From: Allobosea sp. Tri-44
Lineage (GTDB): Bacteria > Pseudomonadota > Alphaproteobacteria > Rhizobiales > Beijerinckiaceae
NCBI RefSeq assembly: GCF_004123845.1
Contig: NZ_NBDP01000037.1
Span: forward strand, 1-60,842
Direction of reading: 5' to 3'
DNA length: 60,842 bases
The notes under the pieces were generated by a model. The model was not told where the DNA came from. It did not search any database and saw only the letters and a list, made by a program, of their open reading frames with translations. Made by a program: the position numbers and the translations under genes. This document shows, in pieces, positions 18,953 through 26,280 of this stretch (the first letter of the stretch is position 1; the number at the start of each line of letters is the position of its first letter).

Positions 18953-20236
18953 ATGGGTGCAAACCATCGCGACAGCCAGGGCCGGCCGATCGTCGCCGTC
19001 ACCGGCCTCGGTATCGTCACCTCGCTCGGCCAGGGCAAGGACGCCAACTGGGAAGCCCTGACTGCCGGACGTTCCGGCATTCACCGCATCGAGCGCTTCC
19101 CGACCGAGGGCCTGCGCACCACCATCGCAGCGACCGTCGACTTCCTGTTCGACGGCTCCTTCGCCGCCCCGGAGCTCTCCGAGAAACTCGCAACGCTCGC
19201 CGCCGAGGAAGCGGTCGCGGAGAGCGGCCTCGGCACGGCCGGCGATTTCCCGGGTGAGCTCTTCATGGCGGTGCCGCCGGTCGAGATGGAATGGCCCCAG
19301 AAGCAGGAACTGGCGCAAGCGATCGAGGGCGAAACCGACTACGATGCGCTGCTGCGTGTCGCCGCCGGCCACAAGCACCAGGCGATGCACGAGCTCTTCC
19401 TGTTTGGCGGCGTCGCCGAGCACATCGCCGAGAAGTTCGGCACCAAGGGTTCGCCGATCTCGCTGTCGACCGCCTGCTCGTCCGGCGCGACCGCGATCCA
19501 GATGGGCGTCGAGGCCATCCGCCGCGGCGAAACCGAAGCTGCGCTCTGCATCGGCACCGACGGCTCGGTCCATGCCGAGGCGCTGATCCGTTTCTCGCTG
19601 CTCTCCGCCCTCTCGACCCAGAACGACCCGCCGGAGGCCTCAGCCAAGCCATTCTCCAAGAACCGCGATGGCTTCGTCATGGGCGAAGGCGCCGGCGCGC
19701 TGGTGCTGGAGGATTACGACCACGCCCTGGCCCGCGGCGCCACCATCCTCGGCATCGTCGCCGGCTGCGGCGAACGCGGCGACGGCTTTCACCGCACCCG
19801 CTCGAGCCCGGATGGCAAGCCGGCAATCCTCGCCATGCAGGACGCGCTCGCCGATGCCGGCCTCAGCCCGGACGATGTCGACTACATCAACGCACACGGC
19901 ACTTCGACGCCCGAGAATGACAAGATGGAGGCAATGAGTTGCTCCGCCGTCTTCGGCGAGCGCATGGCGAAGCTCCCAATCTCGTCGAACAAGTCGATGC
20001 TCGGCCATACGCTGACGGCTGCCGGCGCGGTCGAGGCGGTGATTTCGCTGCTGACGATCGCCAATGGCCGCATCCCGCCGACGATCAACTACAACCAGCC
20101 CGACCCAGCGATTGCGATCGACGTCGTCCCCAACCAGGCCCGCGACGCCAAGGTGCGCACCGTGCTGTCGAACTCCTTCGGCTTCGGCGGCCAGAACACC
20201 TGCCTCGTCCTCACCGCAGAGCCGAAAGCAGCATGA
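18953..20236 (+). CDS. fabF1XL: 3-oxoacyl-ACP synthase FabF1XL
   Basis: A 427-residue KAS II-type condensing enzyme for very-long-chain elongation on AcpXL. All catalytic residues are present: C175 in STACSSG, the His in 'NAHGTSTPEND' and the His in 'MLGHTLTAAGA'. The Lys in 'SSNKSMLGH' is also there. I chose the ATG at 18953, which has a GAGGAGAG ribosome binding site; the open frame reaches back to 18902. The SDR gene that follows overlaps it by 4 bp. Likely partner of the degenerate FabF2XL. Confidence 0.94.
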   Translation: MGANHRDSQGRPIVAVTGLGIVTSLGQGKDANWEALTAGRSGIHRIERFPTEGLRTTIAATVDFLFDGSFAAPELSEKLATLAAEEAVAESGLGTAGDFPGELFMAVPPVEMEWPQKQELAQAIEGETDYDALLRVAAGHKHQAMHELFLFGGVAEHIAEKFGTKGSPISLSTACSSGATAIQMGVEAIRRGETEAALCIGTDGSVHAEALIRFSLLSALSTQNDPPEASAKPFSKNRDGFVMGEGAGALVLEDYDHALARGATILGIVAGCGERGDGFHRTRSSPDGKPAILAMQDALADAGLSPDDVDYINAHGTSTPENDKMEAMSCSAVFGERMAKLPISSNKSMLGHTLTAAGAVEAVISLLTIANGRIPPTINYNQPDPAIAIDVVPNQARDAKVRTVLSNSFGFGGQNTCLVLTAEPKAA

Positions 20237-20979
20237 GCCGGGTTCTCGTCACCGGTGGCGCCAAGGGCGTCGGCGCCGCGATCGTGCGGGCACTCGCTGC
20301 ATCCGGGCACGATGTCGACTTCACCTACCGCTCCTCGGGCGAGCAGGCGCAGGCTCTCGCCGCCGAGATCGCCGCCACCGCGCCGGGCCGCAGCGTGCGC
20401 GCCCTGCCGCTCGACCTCTCCGACAAGGCGACGCTCGACGCCTTTTGCGAACAGTGCGAGGACGAAGCTTATTTCGGCTTCATCCACAACGCCGGCCAGC
20501 CTTATGACGCGCTCGCCGCCATGCTGCTGCAGGACAAGGCGGAAGCGACGATGCAGGTCAATTTCTGGGCCTTCACTCGCCTCGCCAAGAGCCTGATGCG
20601 CGGCATGATCCGCGCCAGGGCCGGCCGCATCGTCGCGATCGGCTCGGTCGCGGCGCTACGCGGCAATCCCGGCAACGCGGCCTATGCCGCCTCCAAGGGC
20701 GCGCTGATCTCCTACGCCAAGACGCTCGCGGTCGAGACGGCTAAGCGCGGCGTCACCGTCAACGTGATTGCGCCGGGCTTCGTCGACACCGACATGATGG
20801 CGCCCTACGCCGCCTATCGCGACAAGATGGAAGGCCAGATTCCGGCCGGGCGCTTCGCCAGGCCGGAAGAGGTTGCTGGCCTCGCCGCCTTCCTGCTGAG
20901 CCCTCCGGCCGCCTACATCACCGGTACGGTCCTGCCGATCGACGGCGGGGTGACCGCGCAGATGGGCGTGCATCGCTAG
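20233..20979 (+). CDS. SDR ketoreductase, FabG-like, in the acpXL cluster
   Basis: A 248-residue classical short-chain dehydrogenase, probably the 3-oxoacyl-ACP reductase of the very-long-chain pathway. The cofactor motif is TGGAKGVG (7-14), the NAG motif is at 86-88, and the catalytic residues are S138, Y151 and K155 (YAASK). The C-terminal 'ITGTVLPIDGGV' is typical of FabG-type enzymes. Its ATG overlaps the fabF1XL stop (ATGA), strong evidence for the same pathway. The best known Rhizobium clusters lack this gene as far as I recall, relying on a general FabG. Confidence 0.88.
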   Translation: MSRVLVTGGAKGVGAAIVRALAASGHDVDFTYRSSGEQAQALAAEIAATAPGRSVRALPLDLSDKATLDAFCEQCEDEAYFGFIHNAGQPYDALAAMLLQDKAEATMQVNFWAFTRLAKSLMRGMIRARAGRIVAIGSVAALRGNPGNAAYAASKGALISYAKTLAVETAKRGVTVNVIAPGFVDTDMMAPYAAYRDKMEGQIPAGRFARPEEVAGLAAFLLSPPAAYITGTVLPIDGGVTAQMGVHR

Positions 20980-20987
20980 GCGTGCTC

Positions 20988-21003
20988 CGCTTCACGTGAA
21001 ACA
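20988..21003. promoter_or_regulatory. parS-like ParB-binding palindrome, site 2
   Basis: CGCTTCACGTGAAACA matches the parS consensus at 14 of 16 positions and is intergenic, between the SDR and MDR genes of the acpXL cluster. Confidence 0.45.
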
Positions 21004-21068
21004 CCTGATCGACAGATTTGGCCTTTGCCGGTACTGCCGGGGCCAGTTCTGAAAGGCTTGAACACCCC

Positions 21069-22091
21069 ATGCTCTCGCTCCAGCTCCACGGCGACCGTGA
21101 TCTTCGCCTCGAACAGATCGACCCGCCGCCTCCGCCGGCCGCCGGCGAGGTCCAGATCCGCGTGCGCGCCGTCGGCCTGAATTATCTCGACCTCTGGGGC
21201 TTCCGCGGCATGGCCTTCGCCAAGCGCAAGATGCCGCAGGCGGCGGGCGTCGAGGCAGCCGGCGAGGTCGTCGCCGTCGGCGAGGGCGTCTCGCGCTTCC
21301 GCGAGGGCGACACCGTGACCATGTACGGCGCCGAGACCTGCGGCCAGTGCAAGGCCTGCCGGGAGGGCCGCGACAATCTCTGCGAGAACGTCGCCGGCAT
21401 CATGGGCTTCCACATCGACGGTTTCGCCCGCGAGCTGATCAACCGGCCCGAGCGCCTGGTGATCAAGGCGCCGAAGGGCGTCTCCTTCGAGGAAGCCGCC
21501 TGCGCCCCGATCGGCTTCGGCACGGTCCAGCACATGCTGTTCGACAATGCCAGGCTGGAGCCCGGCGAGTCGATCCTGGTCCATGCCGGCGGCTCCGGCA
21601 TCGGCACGGCGGCGATCCTGATGGCCAAGGCGATCGGCTGCACCGTCTACACCACAGTCGGCGACGACGAGAAGGGTGCGAAAGCCAAGGCGCTCGGCGC
21701 CGATTTCGTCGTCAACTACAAGACCGAGCGCTTCGAGGGCGAGGTCCGGCGCCTGACCAAGCGCAAGGGCGTCGACGTCGTCTTCGAACATGTCGGAGCC
21801 GACACCTGGAACGGCTCGCTGCTCTGCCTGAAACGCGGCGGCCGCCTCGTCACCTGCGGCGCCACCTCCGGTCCTTCGGCGACGATCAACCTAATGCAGC
21901 TCTTCCAGCAGCAATACCGCATCACCGGCTCGTTCGGCTGCCGGATGGAGAACATCGCCAAGTCGCTTGATAAGATGGCGGGCGGAATGAAGCCGGTGAT
22001 CGATTCGGTCTTCCCGCTCGCCGAGTTCGAGCAGGGCCTCGCCCGGATCGAGGGCCGCAAGGTCTTCGGCAAGGTCATCGTCACGCTCTGA
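21069..22091 (+). CDS. MDR family reductase in the acpXL cluster
   Basis: A 340-residue medium-chain dehydrogenase/reductase, the position-equivalent of the 'alcohol dehydrogenase' of Rhizobium acpXL clusters. The structural zinc lobe is intact (C91, C94, C97, C105). The catalytic zinc ligands are not: the usual GHE reads G60-V61-E62, and the ligand Cys position lies in 'LNYLDLW', without Cys. It therefore looks like a hydride-transferring enoyl or quinone reductase, and I infer the enoyl-ACP reductase step of the elongation cycle. The NADPH-binding region is 'ILVHAGGSGIGTAAI'. Start chosen at 'MLSLQLHGD'; the frame is open from 21018. Confidence 0.85.
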   Translation: MLSLQLHGDRDLRLEQIDPPPPPAAGEVQIRVRAVGLNYLDLWGFRGMAFAKRKMPQAAGVEAAGEVVAVGEGVSRFREGDTVTMYGAETCGQCKACREGRDNLCENVAGIMGFHIDGFARELINRPERLVIKAPKGVSFEEAACAPIGFGTVQHMLFDNARLEPGESILVHAGGSGIGTAAILMAKAIGCTVYTTVGDDEKGAKAKALGADFVVNYKTERFEGEVRRLTKRKGVDVVFEHVGADTWNGSLLCLKRGGRLVTCGATSGPSATINLMQLFQQQYRITGSFGCRMENIAKSLDKMAGGMKPVIDSVFPLAEFEQGLARIEGRKVFGKVIVTL

Positions 22092-22153
22092 ACCGGTCTC
22101 GATGAGCCGGCGCGACTTGACGTGCCGGCCACAATCCCGCAAGTCGCGCCGCA

Positions 22154-23182
22154 ATGGCGAGGTCCGGTCCGGACGTTGCGCCGGCGGACCGGGCTGGGAT
22201 TTTGAGGCAGCTGAAACAATTCGCGACGCGCATCGGCGCTGCGCTGATGATCGGGCTCATCCGCGCGATCTTCGCCTTCCTGCGCGCGCTCGGGCCGGAA
22301 AAGGCCTCCGATCTCGGCGGCCGGCTCTTGCGCAGCGTCAGCCCGCTGATCCCGGTCAACCGCGTCGCCTATGCCAATATCCGCGCCGCCTTCCCAGGGA
22401 TCGATGAAGCCGAGGTCAAACGCATCGCCCGCGGCGCATGGGAGAATCTCGGCCGCACCGTCGCCGAATACGCCCATCTCAAGACGCTGTTCGACTACGA
22501 CTACCACAACCCCGATCCGAACGGCCGGATCGAGGTCGTCGGCATCGAGCATTTCATCGCGCTGAAGGACGACGAGAAGCCGGGACTGATCTTCTCGACC
22601 CATCTCGGTAATTGGGAGCTGCCGGCGATCTGCGCCGCCACCTACGACCTCGACACCACCGCCGTTTTCCGTGCTCCCAATGATCCGGCGATCGCCGCCG
22701 TGGTCCACGAAATCCGTTCCGGCGCCATGGGCGGGCTCGCCGCCGCCAAGCAGGGCGCCGCCTTCGCCATGCAGGGCGTGCTCGAGAATGGCGGCCATCT
22801 CGGCATGCTGATCGACCAGCATTTCACCCGCGGCGTGGTCGTGCCCTTCCTGGGGCGCCCGGCGCTGACAAACCCGATCCTCGGCAAGTTCGCCCGCCGC
22901 TTCGAATGCCCGGTGCATGGCGTGCGCGTCATCCGCCTGCCGAACCGGCGCTTCCGCATCGAACTGACCCCGCCGCTCGACCTGCCGCGCGACGCCAACG
23001 GTGAGATCGACGTCACCGGGGCCATGGCGATGATGACCGCCGTGGTCGAGGGCTGGGTCCGCGAGCATCCCGAGCAATGGCTCTGGATGCACCGGCGCTG
23101 GCGCCCGAACCTGATCGGCGCCGAGGCCCTGGCACGTTTTCGCGAGCAGGCGCCGCAGAAGCCGGTTTTCAAGGCAACGTGA
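22154..23182 (+). CDS. lpxXL: Very-long-chain lipid A acyltransferase LpxXL
   Basis: A 342-residue LpxL/HtrB-family inner-membrane acyltransferase, inferred to transfer the AcpXL-bound very-long-chain hydroxy acid onto the lipid A precursor. The family catalytic motif HX4E is H150-E155 in 'STHLGNWE'. An N-terminal hydrophobic segment (about 26-46) anchors it, and 'LIDQHF' and 'HPEQWLWMHRRWR' near the end are typical. It closes the acpXL operon. The first 30 residues are poorly conserved in my view, so a later start is possible. Confidence 0.92.
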   Translation: MARSGPDVAPADRAGILRQLKQFATRIGAALMIGLIRAIFAFLRALGPEKASDLGGRLLRSVSPLIPVNRVAYANIRAAFPGIDEAEVKRIARGAWENLGRTVAEYAHLKTLFDYDYHNPDPNGRIEVVGIEHFIALKDDEKPGLIFSTHLGNWELPAICAATYDLDTTAVFRAPNDPAIAAVVHEIRSGAMGGLAAAKQGAAFAMQGVLENGGHLGMLIDQHFTRGVVVPFLGRPALTNPILGKFARRFECPVHGVRVIRLPNRRFRIELTPPLDLPRDANGEIDVTGAMAMMTAVVEGWVREHPEQWLWMHRRWRPNLIGAEALARFREQAPQKPVFKAT

Positions 23183-23251
23183 TTTCCAATTGAGCGGGGA
23201 GTAGCGCTTTTGGTAACCGCCTGCTTTTATACAGGCGTCGAGTTCGAACTG

Positions 23252-24001
23252 ATGGTCCGCCACACCCGCAAGATCGCTGCTGCCGCCCTTCTCCTGCTCG
23301 CAGGATTGCCGGCGCATGCCCAACAGCCTGCGGCCCGGCCGAAGGCGGTGGTCGAGCTTTTCACCAGCCAGGGCTGCTCGTCCTGCCCGGCCGCGGACGC
23401 GCTCTTTACCGAGCTGGCCAAGGATCCGCGCCTGATCACGCTGACGCTGCCGGTGACCTACTGGGATTATCTCGGCTGGAAGGACACGCTCGGCCAGGAG
23501 GTCTTCGGCAAGCGCCAGAAGCTCTATGCCAAGGCGCGCGGCGACGGCCAGATCTACACGCCGCAGGCAGTGGTCAACGGCGCCGCCCATATCGTCGGCT
23601 CCGACAAGGGCGGCATCGACAAGCTCGTCCAGGAGCAGGGCAAGGACGGCTTTCCGGTGAAGGTCGATCTCGCCGAGACGGATGGCGCACTGCGCATCGC
23701 TCTAGGCGGAGCACCCTTTACGAGTGAGAAGCCCGCCGTGGTCTGGCTGCTGCAGGTCAGCCGCACCGCCAGCGTGCCGATCGAGCGCGGCGAGAACAGC
23801 GGCAAGACCGTGACCTATGCCAATGTCGTGCGCGGCATCAGCCGCATCGGCGAGTGGAACGGCCAGGCCGCGACCTTGAGCGTACCGCTGGAAACTGTCC
23901 GCTCCGCCGCGAAGGCTGACAGCTACGTCGTTCTTGTCCAGGGCGACCTCTACGCCCGCCAAAGCGCGATCCTCGGCGCCGCGCGCGGTCCGGCGAAGTA
24001 A
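23252..24001 (+). CDS. DUF1223 thioredoxin-like secreted protein
   Basis: A 249-residue DUF1223 protein. An N-terminal signal peptide (about residues 1-23, ending AHA) sends it to the periplasm. The mature part starts with a thioredoxin-like CxxC (C42, C45) in 'ELFTSQGCSSCPAAD', then the highly conserved 'PVTYWDYLGWKDTLG' and 'IYTPQAVVNG'. The family's biochemical function is unknown to me; the CxxC suggests redox chemistry. I placed the start at 'MVRHTRK'; an upstream TTG at 23210 would spoil the signal peptide. It is convergent with the TPM/LemA operon, 3 bp away. Confidence 0.9.
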   Translation: MVRHTRKIAAAALLLLAGLPAHAQQPAARPKAVVELFTSQGCSSCPAADALFTELAKDPRLITLTLPVTYWDYLGWKDTLGQEVFGKRQKLYAKARGDGQIYTPQAVVNGAAHIVGSDKGGIDKLVQEQGKDGFPVKVDLAETDGALRIALGGAPFTSEKPAVVWLLQVSRTASVPIERGENSGKTVTYANVVRGISRIGEWNGQAATLSVPLETVRSAAKADSYVVLVQGDLYARQSAILGAARGPAK

Positions 24002-24004
24002 CCG

Positions 24005-24613
24005 CTAGAGAATCACCACCTTGTTGGGGAGTTCGTCGACATCGTCGACGGCAGGCGGGGCGTGGGCGGCCAGCACGATGCCGACGTCGCGTACGGCCGC
24101 AATCAACCCCTCGCGCAGAGCATCTTGCGCTGCCGCCGCGAGCAGGGGCTCGACGATCTTCCGCCAGGCCTCGCTGTCGACCTTTGCCGAAATCCCCGCA
24201 TCAGCGACGACCTCGGCATAGCGCTCCTGTACGGCGATGTAGAGCAGTACGCCGGTACGACCGCGCGTGAGCGTCAGCCCGCGCGCCGTGAACTCGCGCA
24301 GCGCCGTCTCATGCGCCTGCCGCCGCTTGACGAAGCCGGGCACGAAGCGCCCGCCGCGCCCGTACCAGAGCAGGGTCGCGAGCAGCAGCGCCGCCGCGAT
24401 CAATTGGGTGAGGAAGATGCTCGCCGCGCTCAGCGTCGTCAGCAGCAGGAACGGCCAGGGCACGAACAGCGAGAGCGCCAGCGCCAGCACCAGCGGCACA
24501 GCGACATAGCTCCCGGCTGCCCGGTCGACGACGACGACGATCTCGCCGGAGGTCTGGCGCTCGGCCTCGCGCACGGCTTCGGCAATGGCGTCGCGATCGT
24601 CGGAATTCAGCAT
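24005..24613 (-). CDS. TPM domain membrane protein
   Basis: A 202-residue TPM_phosphatase-domain protein. 'VREAERQTSGEIVVVVDRAAG' at the N-terminus and 'GRTGVLLYIAVQERYAEVVADAGI' are typical. Two membrane segments (about 38-85) interrupt the fold, as in the short second TPM protein that often follows the YgcG type. It probably sits in the inner membrane. The start codon nearly touches the preceding gene's stop (1 bp), so it is the third gene of the lemA operon. Molecular function unknown. Confidence 0.85.
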   Translation of the reverse strand: MLNSDDRDAIAEAVREAERQTSGEIVVVVDRAAGSYVAVPLVLALALSLFVPWPFLLLTTLSAASIFLTQLIAAALLLATLLWYGRGGRFVPGFVKRRQAHETALREFTARGLTLTRGRTGVLLYIAVQERYAEVVADAGISAKVDSEAWRKIVEPLLAAAAQDALREGLIAAVRDVGIVLAAHAPPAVDDVDELPNKVVIL

Positions 24614-24614
24614 C

Positions 24615-25412
24615 TCACCAATCCCCCGAAGCGCCGCCGCCACCGGACGAGCCGCCACCGCCCGAGAATCCGCCCGAGCTCGAACCGGAGCTCCAGCCTC
24701 CGGAGGAGGAGCCACCGCCCCAGCCCGAACCGCCGGAGGACGGCAGGACGATCCAGCGTCCATCCCGCGTCCGGTGCTGGCGCGCACCACCAGAGGAACG
24801 CCCTAGCTCCCGCATGAAGCTCACGATCAGGATGAACACCATGATCATGACGAAAATCACTGCGGCCGTTTCGACCCAGGATGATTCGTCGCTGCGGATC
24901 TGGGCGCGGCGCTGCCATTCCTCGGCATCGCCGGTCAGGATCGACAGGATCGCGTCGACGCCGCCCTCGATACCCCCGGCAAAATCACCGTTTTTGAACT
25001 TGGGCGCGACCGCGGTGGTGATGATCACCTTGGACAGCGCGTCGGTCAGCGCGCCCTCGAGCCCGTAGCCGACCTCGATGCGCACCTTACGCTCGTTCGG
25101 TGCCACGAGGAGCAGCAGGCCGTTGTTCTTGGCCTTGTCGCCGAGCTTCCAGGCCCGGAACAGGCCGTTGGCGAACTCCTCGATCGGATAGCCCTGCAGC
25201 GAGGGCAGCGTCGCGACCACGACCTGGTCGCTGGTCTTCTCCTCATGCGCCTTCAGCTTCTGCTCGATCCGGGCAAAGGCTTCGGCATTGAGCAGGCTCG
25301 AATTATCGACGATGCGGCCGGTGAGGGCAGGATAGGTCGGCTCGGCTGCTGTGGCCAGGAATGGGAAGACGAGGAAGAGGAGCAGAAGGGCGAGTCGCCT
25401 GACAAACGTCAT
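24615..25412 (-). CDS. YgcG-type TPM domain protein with Gly/Ser-rich tail
   Basis: A 265-residue protein with a signal peptide (about 1-23), an extracytoplasmic TPM domain ('LTGRIVDNSSLLNAEA ... EVGYGLEGALTDAL'), a membrane segment around 195-215, and a low-complexity Gly/Ser/Trp-rich tail of about 50 residues. This matches the YgcG family, regularly encoded next to LemA. The frame extends 34 codons upstream, but 'MTFVRRLALLLL' gives a proper signal peptide. Second gene of the lemA-TPM-TPM operon; family role in membrane maintenance is suggested but not established. Confidence 0.88.
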   Translation of the reverse strand: MTFVRRLALLLLFLVFPFLATAAEPTYPALTGRIVDNSSLLNAEAFARIEQKLKAHEEKTSDQVVVATLPSLQGYPIEEFANGLFRAWKLGDKAKNNGLLLLVAPNERKVRIEVGYGLEGALTDALSKVIITTAVAPKFKNGDFAGGIEGGVDAILSILTGDAEEWQRRAQIRSDESSWVETAAVIFVMIMVFILIVSFMRELGRSSGGARQHRTRDGRWIVLPSSGGSGWGGGSSSGGWSSGSSSGGFSGGGGSSGGGGASGDW

Positions 25413-25529
25413 GCTCGGGCTCGACCCGAGCATCTCCTGATCGAGATTCTCGGGTCTGCGCTTCGCTCCGCCCGAGAATGACGGCACGTCAGTGGTCGCG
25501 GCGAGCGAGGTCACGCAAAATCACACAGT

Positions 25530-26138
25530 TCAGAACTTCACCGCCGGCGGCCGCTCCGCCCCTGCCGTCGCCGAGAAGCTTTCCATCGGCTTGGCGCCCC
25601 AGAACAGCTTCGCCCAGATCACGCCCGGGAAGGTCCGGATTTCCGTGTTGAAGGCCTGCACCGTCTGGATGTAATCGCGCCGGGCCACCGCAACGCGGTT
25701 CTCGGTGCCTTCGAGCTGCGATTGCAGGGCCAGGAAGTTCTGGTTCGACTTGAGGTCGGGATAGCGCTCCACCGTCACCAACAGCCGCCCGAGCGCGCCG
25801 GAAAGCTGGTTCTGCGCGTCCTGGTATTCCTTGAACTTGGCGGCGTCGGTGATGGTCGAGGCGTCGACCTTGACCTGCGTCGCCTTGGCGCGCGCCTCGA
25901 TCACCTGGGTCAGCACCTCGCGCTCCTGCTGGGCATAGCCCCTCACGGTCTCGACCAGATTGGGGATCAGGTCGGCGCGGCGCTGGTACTGGTTCTGCAC
26001 CTCGCCCCAGGCCGCCTTGGCCTTCTCCTCCAGCGTCGGCACATTGTTGTAGCCGCACCCTGCGAGCGCGAGCCCGAACAGCCCGACCAGCAGCATGACG
26101 AGGGGCCGGCGAACCACCGGAGACTGCGCGAGCACCAT
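25530..26138 (-). CDS. LemA family lipoprotein
   Basis: A 202-residue LemA protein. The start 'MVLAQSPVV' is followed by a hydrophobic run and a lipobox LALAGC, so it is probably a lipoprotein. The all-helical LemA core runs through 'VQNQYQRRADLIPNLVETVRGYAQQEREVL' to 'NTEIRTFPGVIWAKLFWGAKPME'. The family is coupled genetically to TPM/YgcG proteins, as here (118 bp before the next gene). The frame is open 19 codons upstream of the chosen ATG. Divergent from ggt. Confidence 0.92.
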   Translation of the reverse strand: MVLAQSPVVRRPLVMLLVGLFGLALAGCGYNNVPTLEEKAKAAWGEVQNQYQRRADLIPNLVETVRGYAQQEREVLTQVIEARAKATQVKVDASTITDAAKFKEYQDAQNQLSGALGRLLVTVERYPDLKSNQNFLALQSQLEGTENRVAVARRDYIQTVQAFNTEIRTFPGVIWAKLFWGAKPMESFSATAGAERPPAVKF

Positions 26139-26280
26139 GACGAACCCCTTCGGCCAGGCAGGACAAATCAGGTTTCGACCATAGCCGCGCCACAAGACAG
26201 ATCAAACCCGCGGCCGCGGCATGGCGCGCCGGCGAGAAGACGCGCTAGTCTTGGCTTCGGCAGACGCGAGGAGTGATCCC

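Noticed and set aside
21716..23590. Long minus-strand frame across the MDR and lpxXL genes
   Set aside because: Shadow frame; the plus-strand proteins have clear catalytic motifs.
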